64,000 bases of DNA from CAWJMF01 sp963843945 (lineage in GTDB: Bacteria; Vulcanimicrobiota; Vulcanimicrobiia; Vulcanimicrobiales; Vulcanimicrobiaceae), in assembly GCA_963843945.1 (NCBI GenBank), contig CAWJMF010000002.1, positions 2,313,839 to 2,377,838 of the forward strand, given 5' to 3'. The number at the start of each line of letters is the position of its first letter. The first letter of the stretch is position 1. A model generated the notes under the pieces. That model had not been told where the DNA came from. It saw only the letters and a program-made list of their open reading frames with translations, and made no database searches. A program made the translations under genes and the position numbers. Positions 36,764 to 45,135 of the stretch are shown here, piece by piece.

Positions 36764-36787
36764 GCCTCCCGGCGATCCGCGGGAGGC
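36764..36787 (+). terminator. Hairpin after ku, possible terminator
   Basis: GCCTCCCG at 36764-36771 pairs with CGGGAGGC at 36780-36787, an 8-bp GC-rich stem with an 8-base loop starting right after the ku stop. No T-run follows, so if it terminates transcription it is not the classical intrinsic type. Confidence 0.4.
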
Positions 36788-36824
36788 GCTGATCCTGCGG
36801 CTCGTCCTCGGCTCGCTTGGGGCG

Positions 36825-37160
36825 GTGGTCATGTTTTGCATCGGCTTCGGCTGCGCGTACTTCTGCTGGGCCGCGTTCGAGACGCCCGTCGAGCATCTCG
36901 TGAACCACCAACTCCACGTGCACGCCGCGCAGTTGAAACTGTCCTGGCCGTTACCCGCTCGGCAACTCCGAAACGTGCACTACGCGGCGTTCGCGATCTA
37001 CGAAGCGGCGATTTGCCTCATCGTCACGCGCCTCTTGTGGTACGCGCTCCGCGGGCTCGACGCGTTCTTCTCGGCCTCGTTGCTGCTGGCGATGTACATC
37101 AGCGGAAGCATCTTCTCTTCGGCAGCGATCGTCTACTTAGGTCTCGGCGGGCACTTCTAA
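36825..37160 (+). CDS. Small membrane protein of unknown function
   Basis: 111 residues from GTG 36825. Predicted helices VVMFCIGFGCAYFCWAAF, YAAFAIYEAAICLIVTRLLW and FFSASLLLAMYISG give three or four membrane segments. The frame is open upstream and CTG codons at 36789 or 36795 would lengthen the first helix (LRLVLGSLGA), so the start is uncertain. The 3' end overlaps the converging MFS gene by 24 bases. Confidence 0.55.
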   Translation: MVMFCIGFGCAYFCWAAFETPVEHLVNHQLHVHAAQLKLSWPLPARQLRNVHYAAFAIYEAAICLIVTRLLWYALRGLDAFFSASLLLAMYISGSIFSSAAIVYLGLGGHF

Positions 37161-38324
37161 AGCCGGGGCGCGACGGCCGCGGCGCTGAGCCACGATCCCG
37201 AGCACGAGTGCGATGAAGCAGAAGAACGCCGAGATCGCGCCCGTCCAAGCGGTGCCGTAGAAGGCCAGGACGGCGGTCGAGATCGTCGGCATGATCACGC
37301 CGGCGATGGCGTCGAGCGACGAACCGACGCCGAGAATCGTGCCGCGCACGCGCTCGGGTGAAGCTTCCGTGATGAGCGCCGGCAACGTGGCGTTGGTCAT
37401 CGAGAGCGCGAACGCGAAGATCGCCATCGTCAAGAGCAACACGACCGTCGTGTGCACGAGCGGAACCACCACGAAGAACAGACAGGCTGCGACGAACCCG
37501 ATGTTGGAAGCCGGGCGAACGCCGAAGCGCAGCGTCAGCCGCCCCACAACCAGCAACTGGAACACGATGCTGAAGACGCCGAAGGACGCGAAGAAATAGC
37601 TCGTCTCCGAGGGACCGAAGTTGAGCAAGGTCTTGAGCACGAGCGCGAAAGCGGCGAACCACGAGTACAGGCCCAGCGAGAAGGCCAGCTTTTGTAAGAG
37701 CACCGGCGAGACGTCCGGGTCGCCGAGAAACCGGAAGATGTCGCCGAAGCCTGCGGCCTTCTCACCCTCGGCCTTTGCCGCGACTTTCTCGGGAAGGAAG
37801 AAGATCGTGAGGAGCAGCGTGACGACTTGCAGTGTCGCCGCGATCAAGAACGGTGCGCGGTAGCCGAAATGACTGAGCAGCAGGCCGCCGGCTGCGGGGC
37901 CGAGCACGAAGCCGGCGCTGAAGGCAGCGCCGACGTAGGCGAAAGCCTGCGAACGCTGCTCGGGCTCGATGCGATCGGCGACGTAGGCTTGGGTGACGCT
38001 GATGTTGCCGCCCGAAAGACCCTCGATGATGCGGGCCAGGAAAACCCAGGCGAGCGACGGCGCGAACGCGAGCAGACCCCAGCCGATCGTCGCGCCGACT
38101 TGGCTCGCGATCAGCACGGACTTGCGGCCGATCCGGTCGCTGAGATTGCCCCACAGCGGGCCGCCGATGAACTGGCACGCGGCGAACGTGGCGAACAGGA
38201 TGCCGACGGTGACGTACGATGCGCCGAAATGCTGCACGTAGTAGGGCAAAATCGGGATGAGGATGCTGAAACCGAGGATGTCGATGAAGGTGATGCCGAG
38301 GATCGGCAGGAGCAGCGCGAACAC
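37137..38324 (-). CDS. MFS transporter, TetA/multidrug-efflux type
   Basis: 395 residues, twelve helices. Motif A between helices 2 and 3 reads GPLWGNLSDRIGRKSVLIAS, and motif C of drug antiporters is AFSAGFVLGPAAGGLLL. The start FIDILGFSILIPILPYYVQHF is close to TetA-class exporters. Substrate unknown. GTG start; the stop region overlaps the small membrane gene on the other strand. Confidence 0.87.
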   Translation of the reverse strand: MFALLLPILGITFIDILGFSILIPILPYYVQHFGASYVTVGILFATFAACQFIGGPLWGNLSDRIGRKSVLIASQVGATIGWGLLAFAPSLAWVFLARIIEGLSGGNISVTQAYVADRIEPEQRSQAFAYVGAAFSAGFVLGPAAGGLLLSHFGYRAPFLIAATLQVVTLLLTIFFLPEKVAAKAEGEKAAGFGDIFRFLGDPDVSPVLLQKLAFSLGLYSWFAAFALVLKTLLNFGPSETSYFFASFGVFSIVFQLLVVGRLTLRFGVRPASNIGFVAACLFFVVVPLVHTTVVLLLTMAIFAFALSMTNATLPALITEASPERVRGTILGVGSSLDAIAGVIMPTISTAVLAFYGTAWTGAISAFFCFIALVLGIVAQRRGRRAPALEVPAET

Positions 38325-38327
38325 CGT

Positions 38328-39209
38328 TTAGTCGAGTCCCAGCGCGCGGCGCACGAGCGCGTCGCGCACGGCTTCCGGCAAACGCGCGAGCGCGAGTTGG
38401 AGCCGCGCGTCCGCGCCGACGACGTAGCGCGCGCGGGGACGGTTCGCGCCGAGCGCGCGCTGAATCGTGGCTGCGACCCGGTCGGGATCGATGGCTTTGT
38501 CGAGGCTGGCCAGCACGAAGCGGCGGAAGTTTTCGATCGCCGGCTGATAGGGCGCAAGCGCGCCCGCCGGCAGCTTGGCGATCGTCGCGTCGGCCGCGGC
38601 CGCGCCGCGCTCCCAGAAGTTCGTCTTGATCGCGCCGGGCTCGACCACGATCACGCGCACGCCGAACGGCGCGAGCTCGACGCGCAGCGCGTCGCTGGCC
38701 GCCTCGAGCGCAAACTTCGAGGCAGCGTATGCGCCGCCGAACGGCGCGGCAAATTTCCCGCCGATCGAGGTCACGTTGATCAAGCGGCCGCGCGCTTCGC
38801 GCAACAGCGGTAGGAAGGCCTTGGTCATGGCGAGCGGCGCGATATAGTTGATCTCCATCATCGAGCGGACGTCGTCGAGCGGTAAGAGTTCGAGCGGTCC
38901 CGCACCGCCGATGCCGGCGTTGTTGACGAGCGCGCGCAGCACGATCCCCGGTTCGGCGGCGACGGTTGCACGCGCGGCCTCGATGCCGCCGGCATCGGTA
39001 ACGTCGAAAACGAGCGGCCGGACGTTCCCGCCGGCCGCGCGGACCAGTGCCGCGCCGTCCTCGGGCCGGCGCACGTTGGCGAAGACCAAGCTTCCAGCTC
39101 GCGCTAGGCGCAGCACGGTCGCGGCCCCGATCCCGGTTGAAGAGCCGGTTACGAGGATCGCGTCGCGCTGGATCAGGTCGCTTGCGAGTGCTGCGGGAAC
39201 CGCGCTCAC
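38328..39209 (-). CDS. Short-chain dehydrogenase/reductase
   Basis: 293 residues. Cofactor motif ILVTGSSTGIGAATVLRLA, stabilising ALVNNAGIGGAGPLE, catalytic Ser in INVTSIGGKFAAPF and the Y-x-x-x-K motif GAYAASKFALEAASDALR. NAD or NADP preference is not clear. It overlaps the MaoC-like gene upstream by four bases, so the pair may handle an acyl or hydroxy intermediate (inference). Confidence 0.88.
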   Translation of the reverse strand: MSAVPAALASDLIQRDAILVTGSSTGIGAATVLRLARAGSLVFANVRRPEDGAALVRAAGGNVRPLVFDVTDAGGIEAARATVAAEPGIVLRALVNNAGIGGAGPLELLPLDDVRSMMEINYIAPLAMTKAFLPLLREARGRLINVTSIGGKFAAPFGGAYAASKFALEAASDALRVELAPFGVRVIVVEPGAIKTNFWERGAAAADATIAKLPAGALAPYQPAIENFRRFVLASLDKAIDPDRVAATIQRALGANRPRARYVVGADARLQLALARLPEAVRDALVRRALGLD

Positions 39210-39655
39210 GCGCCGTCCGGACGGCGCGCGAACATCACCAGGGTCGTTTGCGTCAGCACCGGTTCGTCGTTCTGATTGAAGGTCGTCGTGCGGAAGCGCA
39301 CGATGCCGGTCGGGCGTTTGGGGTGGGGCTGCTTCTCGATCACTTCGGAGACGACGTGCAGCGTGTCGCCGGGAAAGACCGGCTTCGTCCAGCGGAGTTC
39401 GTCGACGCCGACGCCGAGGGAGCCGCCGGCCGCCATTTGGCGGCTGTCGATGATCAAGCGCATCGTCCAGGCCGTGGTCTGCCAGCCGCTGGCGATCAGG
39501 CGGCCGAAGATCGTTTTCTTCGCGCCTTCGGGGTCGGTGTGAAAAACCTGAGGATCGTACTCGCGCGCGAACGCGATGATCGCTTCCTCGGTGACGGTCA
39601 GCGAATGGGTGGTGAGCGTGTCGCCGACGTGGACATCTTCAAAGTACCGGTCCAT
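39206..39655 (-). CDS. MaoC-like dehydratase (hot-dog fold)
   Basis: 149 residues. The hydratase motif AFAREYDPQVFHTDPEGAKK carries the Asp and His dyad of (R)-specific enoyl-CoA hydratases. It continues FGRLIASGWQTTAWTMRL and DELRWTKPVFPGDTLHV. Single hot-dog domain, so it likely works as a dimer. Overlaps the SDR gene. Confidence 0.87.
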   Translation of the reverse strand: MDRYFEDVHVGDTLTTHSLTVTEEAIIAFAREYDPQVFHTDPEGAKKTIFGRLIASGWQTTAWTMRLIIDSRQMAAGGSLGVGVDELRWTKPVFPGDTLHVVSEVIEKQPHPKRPTGIVRFRTTTFNQNDEPVLTQTTLVMFARRPDGA

Positions 39656-39697
39656 GCCGGGCTCTTCAGGACGGGCGAAGCGAAGCCTCGCGCGCGT

Positions 39698-40582
39698 TCA
39701 GGAGGCCAGCAGAACCCGCTGGTACGAGCCGTGCTCGAGTTCGTCGATGATCGTTGGGCCGGTCGGCATCCAGCCTAAGTTCTGCGCGCGCTGCGAGGTG
39801 ATCATCTGGTCGAGCGCGAGGCACTGCCCGAATTCGCCCAGCAGGCGCGGGTCGACGATCGTCGTCGCCCCGCCGGCACCGGCACCGCGGCTGGCGGCTT
39901 CCGCCATCGAACGGACGAGAAACGCGTGCTCGCTGGTCGCGTTGTAGATGCGTCCCGGACGGCCGCGGTCGACCAGCACGGCGAACAGCTCGCCGAGGTC
40001 TTCACGGTGGATGGTGGCCCAGCTGTTGCCGCCGTCGCCGACGATCGACGCCGCGCCGCGCTCGCGCGCGGATTGGGCGAACATCGTCGGCACGCCGCCA
40101 CCGGATCCGAAAACGACGCCTGGACGGACGACGATCGAGCGGATCCCGAATTTCGTCATACTGATGACCTGACGCTCGAGCTCGGGGCGCTGTGCGAAGC
40201 GGCGCGGCGGCGTGACCGGCGCGTCCTCGTCGGCCACCCCGGCGGTGCTGCCGTAGACCCAGGCGTTGCTGGTGTAGATGAAGGTCTTCTCGGTTCCCGC
40301 CAGCGCTTGCGCGATCGCGCGCAAGGCGCGGCCGTCGTACATCCACGGATCGGGCTGGGTGATCCGCGCGGCGTAAATAACGACGTCGGCGGCGCGGCAA
40401 CCCTCAGCCAGACTTTGCGGAATGCACACGTCGGCTTTGAACGGCTCGGTGCCGCGGCCGGCCAGACGGTGGCGCGCTTCGTCGCTGCGCACGGTTCCGG
40501 ACGTTTCGTATCCCCGGGCCCTCAGGGAATCGTCGATCGCCGAGCCCACGTAGCCGCTGGCGCCAATGATAAAAGCCTTCAT
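39698..40582 (-). CDS. NAD(P)-dependent epimerase/dehydratase (extended SDR)
   Basis: 294 residues. Rossmann motif MKAFIIGASGYVGSAIDDSL, then VVIYAARITQ, catalytic-type residues in IYTSNAWVYG and the SDR stretch IVGDGGNSWATIHREDLGEL. The usual YxxxK is not evident near the expected position (FAQRPELERQVISM), so it may be an atypical, non-enzymatic or reductase-like member. ATG 40582 is chosen; the longer frame has no homology. Confidence 0.8.
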   Translation of the reverse strand: MKAFIIGASGYVGSAIDDSLRARGYETSGTVRSDEARHRLAGRGTEPFKADVCIPQSLAEGCRAADVVIYAARITQPDPWMYDGRALRAIAQALAGTEKTFIYTSNAWVYGSTAGVADEDAPVTPPRRFAQRPELERQVISMTKFGIRSIVVRPGVVFGSGGGVPTMFAQSARERGAASIVGDGGNSWATIHREDLGELFAVLVDRGRPGRIYNATSEHAFLVRSMAEAASRGAGAGGATTIVDPRLLGEFGQCLALDQMITSQRAQNLGWMPTGPTIIDELEHGSYQRVLLAS

Positions 40583-40719
40583 GAGAAAAGTGTCGGTTTT
40601 CGAGACTGTCAGACCGAGTGATATGGATTCCACCGCCTGGTAGCTTGGCTGCGCGCGGATCACATTTGGGCCGCGGGGCTTGCGAAACTGCCGACCACCG
40701 CTGGGGGTTGGCCCTAAGG

Positions 40720-41601
40720 ATGGCCGGGCGGATGAGCGGCCACGGCCGGTTTGCCGTGGCCGTCGCGATCTTCTATATTTTCCTGTGGGCTTCGGCCTAC
40801 GTGCCGAGCAAGATCGCCTCGATCGAGAGCCCGCCCTTATGGTTCCTTGCGGTCCGCTTTCTGAGCGCGGGGGCGTTACTCGCGATCCTGGCGCTCGTCT
40901 TGCGCCGGCCGTTTCCGGCGACGCCGCAGCGCTGGCTCAGCGCGTTCGTGCTGGGGATCTTCGCCAACGCGCTCTACCTCGGCTTGACGTATACCGCGCT
41001 GCAGCGGCTCTCGGCCGGCATGGCCGCGATCGTCGCCAGCACCAACCCGCTCGTGCTCTCGCTGATCGCGCCGTTCGTCCTGCACGAGCGTCTCGGCTGG
41101 AAAAAACTCGCCGGCTTGCTGCTCGGTTTCGGCGGCGTCGTCGGGATGATCGTGGCGCGCAACGGCGCCCCCAGCGCCCTGCCCATCGACGCGGCCTTCG
41201 CCTTTGCGGGAGTTTTAGCCAGCGTCGTCTCGACGGTGCTCTTCAAGCGCATGGCGGGCGGCGAATCGCTCATCGTGGTCACCGCGCTGCAGATGCTCAG
41301 CGCCGGTGTCGTCATGATTCCGGCGGCCTGGATCGTTTCGGGCTCACCGCACGTCGCGCTGACGCCGGCCCTGATCTGGTCGTTCGTCTATCTCGTCGTG
41401 GTCCTCAGCGTCGGCGCCTCGCTGATTTGGTTTTGGCTGCTGACGCACGGCGAAGCCAGCGTCGTGAGCGCGTACTATTACTTGACGCCCGTGTTCGGGC
41501 TCGCGCTCGGCGCGCTCTTGCTCGGCGAGCACGTCGGTTGGAGCGATCTCGCGGGTCTGGTCGCGATCGCCTGCGGCATCGCACTGGTCCAGCGCGCGTG
41601 A
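40720..41601 (+). CDS. EamA/DMT-family transporter
   Basis: About 293 residues, ten helices in two EamA repeats: FLWASAYVPSKIASIESPPLW in the first and FAGVLASVVSTVLFKRMAGG in the second, ending with LGALLLGEHVGWSDLAGLVAI. Substrate unknown; many members export metabolites. ATG 40720 or 40732 could be the start. It overlaps the next gene by four bases (GTGA). Confidence 0.85.
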   Translation: MAGRMSGHGRFAVAVAIFYIFLWASAYVPSKIASIESPPLWFLAVRFLSAGALLAILALVLRRPFPATPQRWLSAFVLGIFANALYLGLTYTALQRLSAGMAAIVASTNPLVLSLIAPFVLHERLGWKKLAGLLLGFGGVVGMIVARNGAPSALPIDAAFAFAGVLASVVSTVLFKRMAGGESLIVVTALQMLSAGVVMIPAAWIVSGSPHVALTPALIWSFVYLVVVLSVGASLIWFWLLTHGEASVVSAYYYLTPVFGLALGALLLGEHVGWSDLAGLVAIACGIALVQRA

Positions 41602-42815
41602 CGGCTTCGGCCGCCGGCGGCGCACGCGTGCGCTACGGAATTCTGGCGCTCGTGACCGCGGCGCAGGCCGGCGCGTCGGTTGGACAACAGGGGCTCGGTT
41701 CGCTCGGCCCGTTCATCGCACCGGCCTTCGACTTGAGCGCGGCCCAACTCGGCGTGATCTTCGGCGCGCTCGTGCTGGGTGCGGCCGCGACGACGGCGCT
41801 TGCGGGCATCTTCGTCGACGCACTCGGCGAACGCAAGATGATTTTGTTCAGCGGCGTAACGATTTGCCTCGCGTTGCTCGCGGCGGCGAGCTTTCGTTCG
41901 TATCCCTGGCTCGTCTTTTGGGTCGGCATTTGCGGCATCGGCTACGCCGCGTCGACGCCGGCCGGCGGACGCGCGATCCTCATGTGGTTTACGCGCGATC
42001 GCGGTTTCGCGATGGGCATCCGCCAGATGGGCGTGCCGGTCGGCGGCATCGTCGGCGCGCTGCTCTTGCCGTTGCTCGCCGGTGCGTTCAACTATCGGGT
42101 GGCGCTGGCGGTGGCGGGGCTGCTCGCGCTCGCTCCCGCCGTCGCCGTCGCAATCTTCTATCGCGATCCCGAAGAGACGGTGCGGCGCGCGCGCCCGCTG
42201 CGCGAACTGCTCGCTTCGATGGCGAGCGTTGCGCGCGATCCGCGCCTCATCCTCATCACGCTGACCAGCATGGTGCTGATCTTCGGCCAGTCGAACATGC
42301 TGACGTTTCTCGCGCTCAGCTTGGTGCGCGATACGAAACTCTCGATCGCACTCGCGGCGAGCGCGCTTGCGGTTGCGCAGGTCGGTGCGGCGGCCGGACG
42401 CGTGATGTGGGGCTCGATCAGCGATCGCGCCTTCGGCGGCGACCGGGTCGTGCCGTTGATGTTCGCTTGCGTGGCGCTCTGCATCGCGTCGCTCGGCCTC
42501 GCCCGCTTGCCGCCCGGCGGCGTGTTTCCGGCCTTCGTGGTCGCGTTTGCGCTCGGGCTCGCCGGCGCGGGTTGGAACGGCATCTTCTCGACGGCGCTCG
42601 CCGAGATCGGCGGCCCGGAGCGCGCCGGCAGCGCGATCGGCGTCGGGCTGACAGGCCTCTTCATCGCGGGAACGATCTCCCCGCCGCTCTTCGGTTCGAT
42701 CGCCGACGCCCGGGGCTTCTCAGCCGCCTGGACCGCGCTTGGCTTCTTCGCACTGCTCGGCTTGATCCCGGCCCTGTTCGCCCGGCGCGCGCTGCGCGTC
42801 GCCTGCGGCGAATAG
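41598..42815 (+). CDS. MFS transporter (nitrate/nitrite- or CynX-like)
   Basis: 405 residues, twelve helices. It has SVGQQGLGSLGPFIAPAFDL at helix 1, motif A-like FVDALGERKMILFSG and RDRGFAMGIRQMGVPVGG in the central part, which resembles the cyanate and nitrate porter groups. Substrate unknown. The GTG start is inside the EamA stop, so the two transporters are co-translated. Confidence 0.85.
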   Translation: MTASAAGGARVRYGILALVTAAQAGASVGQQGLGSLGPFIAPAFDLSAAQLGVIFGALVLGAAATTALAGIFVDALGERKMILFSGVTICLALLAAASFRSYPWLVFWVGICGIGYAASTPAGGRAILMWFTRDRGFAMGIRQMGVPVGGIVGALLLPLLAGAFNYRVALAVAGLLALAPAVAVAIFYRDPEETVRRARPLRELLASMASVARDPRLILITLTSMVLIFGQSNMLTFLALSLVRDTKLSIALAASALAVAQVGAAAGRVMWGSISDRAFGGDRVVPLMFACVALCIASLGLARLPPGGVFPAFVVAFALGLAGAGWNGIFSTALAEIGGPERAGSAIGVGLTGLFIAGTISPPLFGSIADARGFSAAWTALGFFALLGLIPALFARRALRVACGE

Positions 42816-42873
42816 CCGGATTTTCTCCATCCTCACGGGGAGCAAAATGTCGTCGAAAGCCGACTTTTCACTC

Positions 42874-42919
42874 TTGTCAGCGATCGCTGACATTGGTATC
42901 ATGTCATCGAACGTTGACA
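42874..42919 (+). promoter_or_regulatory. hipBA promoter with two operator palindromes
   Basis: TTGTCA at 42874-42879 and TATCAT at 42897-42902 are separated by 17 bases, a near-consensus sigma-70 promoter. A perfect 18-bp palindrome TGTCAGCGATCGCTGACA (42875-42892) covers the -35 box. An imperfect copy TGTCATCGAACGTTGACA (42902-42919) overlaps the last base of the -10 box and covers the start point. The centres are 27 bases apart. Shared half-sites TGTCA/TGACA suggest cooperative repression by HipB. Confidence 0.75.
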
Positions 42920-42929
42920 TGGAGTTCTT

Positions 42930-43205
42930 GTGCTCATTCGTACCCCCGCCGATCTCGGAGCCATAATTCGCGAGCGCCGCAAGCAGCTTCGCCTCGGCCA
43001 GGCCGAGTTGGCTACGCTTATTGGGGTGAGCCGCCAATGGATCGTCGGCATTGAGCGCGGGCGCAGTCGCGCTGAGCTTGGCCTCGTCCTCAGAACGCTC
43101 GACACCCTCGGTATGCGTCTCGAGGCGCGCGAGGGCGCCGCAAAATCGCCGACCGGCGCCGACATCGACGCCATCGTCGCGGCAGCAAGGAAGCCCACAT
43201 CGTGA
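42930..43205 (+). CDS. hipB: HipB-type antitoxin, XRE-family helix-turn-helix
   Basis: 91 residues. Helix-turn-helix GQAELATLIGVSRQWIVGIERGRSRAELGLVLRTL, in the XRE fold, and a short tail. HipB neutralises HipA and represses the operon by binding palindromes such as those at 42875-42892 and 42902-42919. GTG start with GGAG six bases upstream. Overlaps hipA by four bases, the usual gene order antitoxin then toxin. Confidence 0.92.
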   Translation: MLIRTPADLGAIIRERRKQLRLGQAELATLIGVSRQWIVGIERGRSRAELGLVLRTLDTLGMRLEAREGAAKSPTGADIDAIVAAARKPTS

Positions 43206-44491
43206 GCGGCGAGCTCGTGGTCCTAGTAGGCGGGCGCGAGATGGGCCGGGTCCGTCAAAATGGCGGACGGCCGACCTTCGCCTATGACAGTGCTTGGCGC
43301 GAGGCGGAAGATGCCTTTCCCTTGTCGCTGTCCATGCCGCTTGCCGCAGCCGAGCACGGCCCCGCCGTGATCGAGCCTTTTCTTTGGGGCCTGCTTCCCG
43401 ATAACGAACGCGTCCTCGGCCGCTGGGCCCAGAAATTCCAGGTTTCGGCCCGCAACGTCTTCGCGCTGATCGCAAACGTCGGCGAGGATTGCGCCGGCGC
43501 CGCACAATTTGTCCGACCGGAACGCCTCGACGATGTGCAGAGCGATGCGGACGATGAGGTTGAATGGCTCGGTGAAGCCGACATAGCCCAGCGCTTGCAG
43601 ATTTTGCGTCAAGATCACGCCGCTTGGCGCCTGCCGCAGGACACCGGACAGTTCAGCCTCGCCGGCGCGCAACCGAAAACCGCCCTGCTGCTTGCCGACG
43701 GCCGTTGGGGTATTCCATCGGGCCGGTTGCCGACGACGCACATTCTCAAGCCGCCGACGGGCCATTTCGATGGCCATGCTGAGAACGAGCATGTCTGCCT
43801 GACCCTCTGCCGTGCGCTCGGGATTCCAGCCGCAACGTCGCGCGTCATGCGCTTTGGCGATGAACTCGCGATCGTTGTCGAGCGCTATGACCGAGTGCGG
43901 TTCGGCAACGAGTTCCTCCGCGTCCACCAAGAGGACATCTGCCAAGCGCTGGCCATGCCGCCGACGCGTAAGTACCAGAATGAGGGTGGGCCCGGCATCG
44001 TAGACATTGTCGAGTTCCTGCGTATCCATTCGAGCGAGCGCGGCGAGGACATCGATACCTTTATCGACGCGATCGCGTTCAACTGGTTGATCGCCGGTAC
44101 CGATGCGCACGCGAAGAACTATTCGTTGCTCTTAAGCGGCGGACCACGAGTCCGACTCGCGCCGCTTTACGATGTCGCCAGCATCTTACCCTATGACGTC
44201 GTTCCTCTGCCCAAAGTGAAATTGTCGATGAAGATCGGCGGCAAATACCGGCTGTACGATATCGGACTACGGCAATGGCGCAAACTAGCCGACGAAATCC
44301 GCGTTGACGAAGGAAAATTGATCGGCCGCCTCACCGAAATGGCCGAGCGGCTTCCAGACGCGATCGCCGATATTCGTCGGCGCACCCGCGACGAGGGTCT
44401 CGATCAACCGGTCGTGGAGCGTCTCGAAATGCGCCTTATCCATCGCGCACGGCAATGTCATAAGCTGTTGACTGCCCCGCGCCCAGGATGA
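43202..44491 (+). CDS. hipA: HipA-type serine/threonine kinase toxin
   Basis: 429 residues, near the usual 440. It contains the couple domain (FPLSLSMPLAAAEHGPAV, FLWGLLPDNERVL), the flexible P-loop-like segment QFSLAGAQPKTALL, IVVERYDR, catalytic loop WLIAGTDAHAKNYSLL and the metal-binding Asp in LAPLYDVASIL. HipA phosphorylates glutamyl-tRNA synthetase in E. coli and causes growth arrest; the target here is not known. Some family members instead use other tRNA ligases. Complete with all catalytic residues. Confidence 0.93.
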   Translation: MSGELVVLVGGREMGRVRQNGGRPTFAYDSAWREAEDAFPLSLSMPLAAAEHGPAVIEPFLWGLLPDNERVLGRWAQKFQVSARNVFALIANVGEDCAGAAQFVRPERLDDVQSDADDEVEWLGEADIAQRLQILRQDHAAWRLPQDTGQFSLAGAQPKTALLLADGRWGIPSGRLPTTHILKPPTGHFDGHAENEHVCLTLCRALGIPAATSRVMRFGDELAIVVERYDRVRFGNEFLRVHQEDICQALAMPPTRKYQNEGGPGIVDIVEFLRIHSSERGEDIDTFIDAIAFNWLIAGTDAHAKNYSLLLSGGPRVRLAPLYDVASILPYDVVPLPKVKLSMKIGGKYRLYDIGLRQWRKLADEIRVDEGKLIGRLTEMAERLPDAIADIRRRTRDEGLDQPVVERLEMRLIHRARQCHKLLTAPRPG

Positions 44492-44583
44492 CCGGCGCGC
44501 CGCGGCGCACCTTGAGTGACCTCGATAGCTCTAGAACGGAGCTTAGCGACCCGTCAAAGCCCTCTCTTCGAAAATACGGATTT

Positions 44584-44667
44584 GCCCTGGTGGCGGAATT
44601 GGTAGACGCGCTGGTTTCAGGTACCAGTGGCCGCAAGGCTGTAGGGGTTCGAGTCCCTTCCAGGGCA
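44584..44667 (+). tRNA. tRNA-Leu (anticodon CAG)
   Basis: 84 bases. Acceptor GCCCTGG pairs with CCAGGGC, discriminator A at 44667. The D-arm contains AATTGGTAGA. Anticodon stem CTGGT/ACCAG encloses loop TTCAGGT with anticodon CAG at 44618-44620 (reads CUG). A long variable arm (TGGCCGCAAGGCTGTA) marks it as class II, and the T-arm holds GGTTCGAGTCC. The 3' CCA is not encoded. Confidence 0.97.
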
Positions 44668-44669
44668 AG

Positions 44670-44692
44670 GGCGACGCCGCCGCCGCGTCGCC
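44670..44692 (+). terminator. Hairpin after tRNA-Leu, possible terminator
   Basis: GGCGACGC at 44670-44677 pairs perfectly with GCGTCGCC at 44685-44692, with a 7-base loop, two bases after the tRNA. No T-run follows. It probably marks the end of the tRNA transcript or a processing site. Confidence 0.45.
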
Positions 44693-44753
44693 TGAAATGG
44701 CTCGCCAAAAGCTTTGGGCCCGAAACGCTCGACGGCAACTTTGGAGAAAGACG

Positions 44754-44858
44754 ATGACGAACAAAGGCTACGCGTTTTGCATCATCATGGCGATCGTCGC
44801 TGTGTCCTCCTGGTTTCGCCCGACCGGTTTGGCGCTAGCCGCCACGGCCCCGACGTAA
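44754..44858 (+). CDS. Hypothetical 34-residue membrane or secreted peptide
   Basis: ATG at 44754 with a GGAGAAAG ribosome-binding site at 44743-44750. It encodes a single hydrophobic segment (YAFCIIMAIVAVSSWF) followed by a short tail with TGLALAATAPT. It lies in the otherwise gene-poor stretch between the tRNA and the lipoprotein gene. Not recognised; the good RBS makes it worth listing, but it could be chance. Confidence 0.35.
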   Translation: MTNKGYAFCIIMAIVAVSSWFRPTGLALAATAPT

Positions 44859-44992
44859 GTATGAGGTTCTCCCCGTCCAAGTCGGCACGGCCGGGCTTGC
44901 AAGCGCTCTCAACGCGGAAGGCGCGAAGGGATGGCGCTCTACGGGCAGCGCTTGTGCGCGCTACGACAACGTCAATCCGCAGACGTTCTGCT

Positions 44993-45090
44993 CTAGCTTG
45001 GTGCTCGTTCGGCAGAGACCGTAGTTGCGACGATCGCGAGATCGTAGTACGCCTTAAGGTTCATCCAGAACCCGCGGGTCGTCTCCCCCG
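44993..45090 (-). pseudogene. Remnant of a HigA-like antitoxin (C-terminal end)
   Basis: On the minus strand one frame ends GETTRGFWMNLKAYYDLAI and then a stop at 44993-44995. The FWMNLxAxYDL string is the hallmark C-terminal helix of HigA/VapI-type antitoxins. No helix-turn-helix or start is found upstream, so only about 33 codons are left. It lies inside the 426 bases bounded by the tRNA 3' end and its copy at 45094-45106. Short match, so uncertain. Confidence 0.4.
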
Positions 45091-45093
45091 ATG

Positions 45094-45106
45094 CCCTTCC
45101 AGGGCA
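45094..45106 (+). repeat. Copy of the tRNA-Leu 3' end (possible att site)
   Basis: CCCTTCCAGGGCA here is identical to the last 13 bases of tRNA-Leu (44655-44667). Integrases of islands and phages use tRNA 3' ends as attachment sites and leave exactly such a direct repeat at the far edge. The interval is only 426 bases and has no integrase, so it would be a scar of a lost element. A chance match is possible but unlikely over 64 kb. Confidence 0.4.
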
Positions 45107-45135
45107 CCGCGTCGACGAGCAGAAGCTTCGTTTGC

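Noticed and set aside
44488..44757. Reading frame spanning tRNA-Leu
   Set aside because: It runs straight through the tRNA and its hairpin; the tRNA structure is unambiguous.
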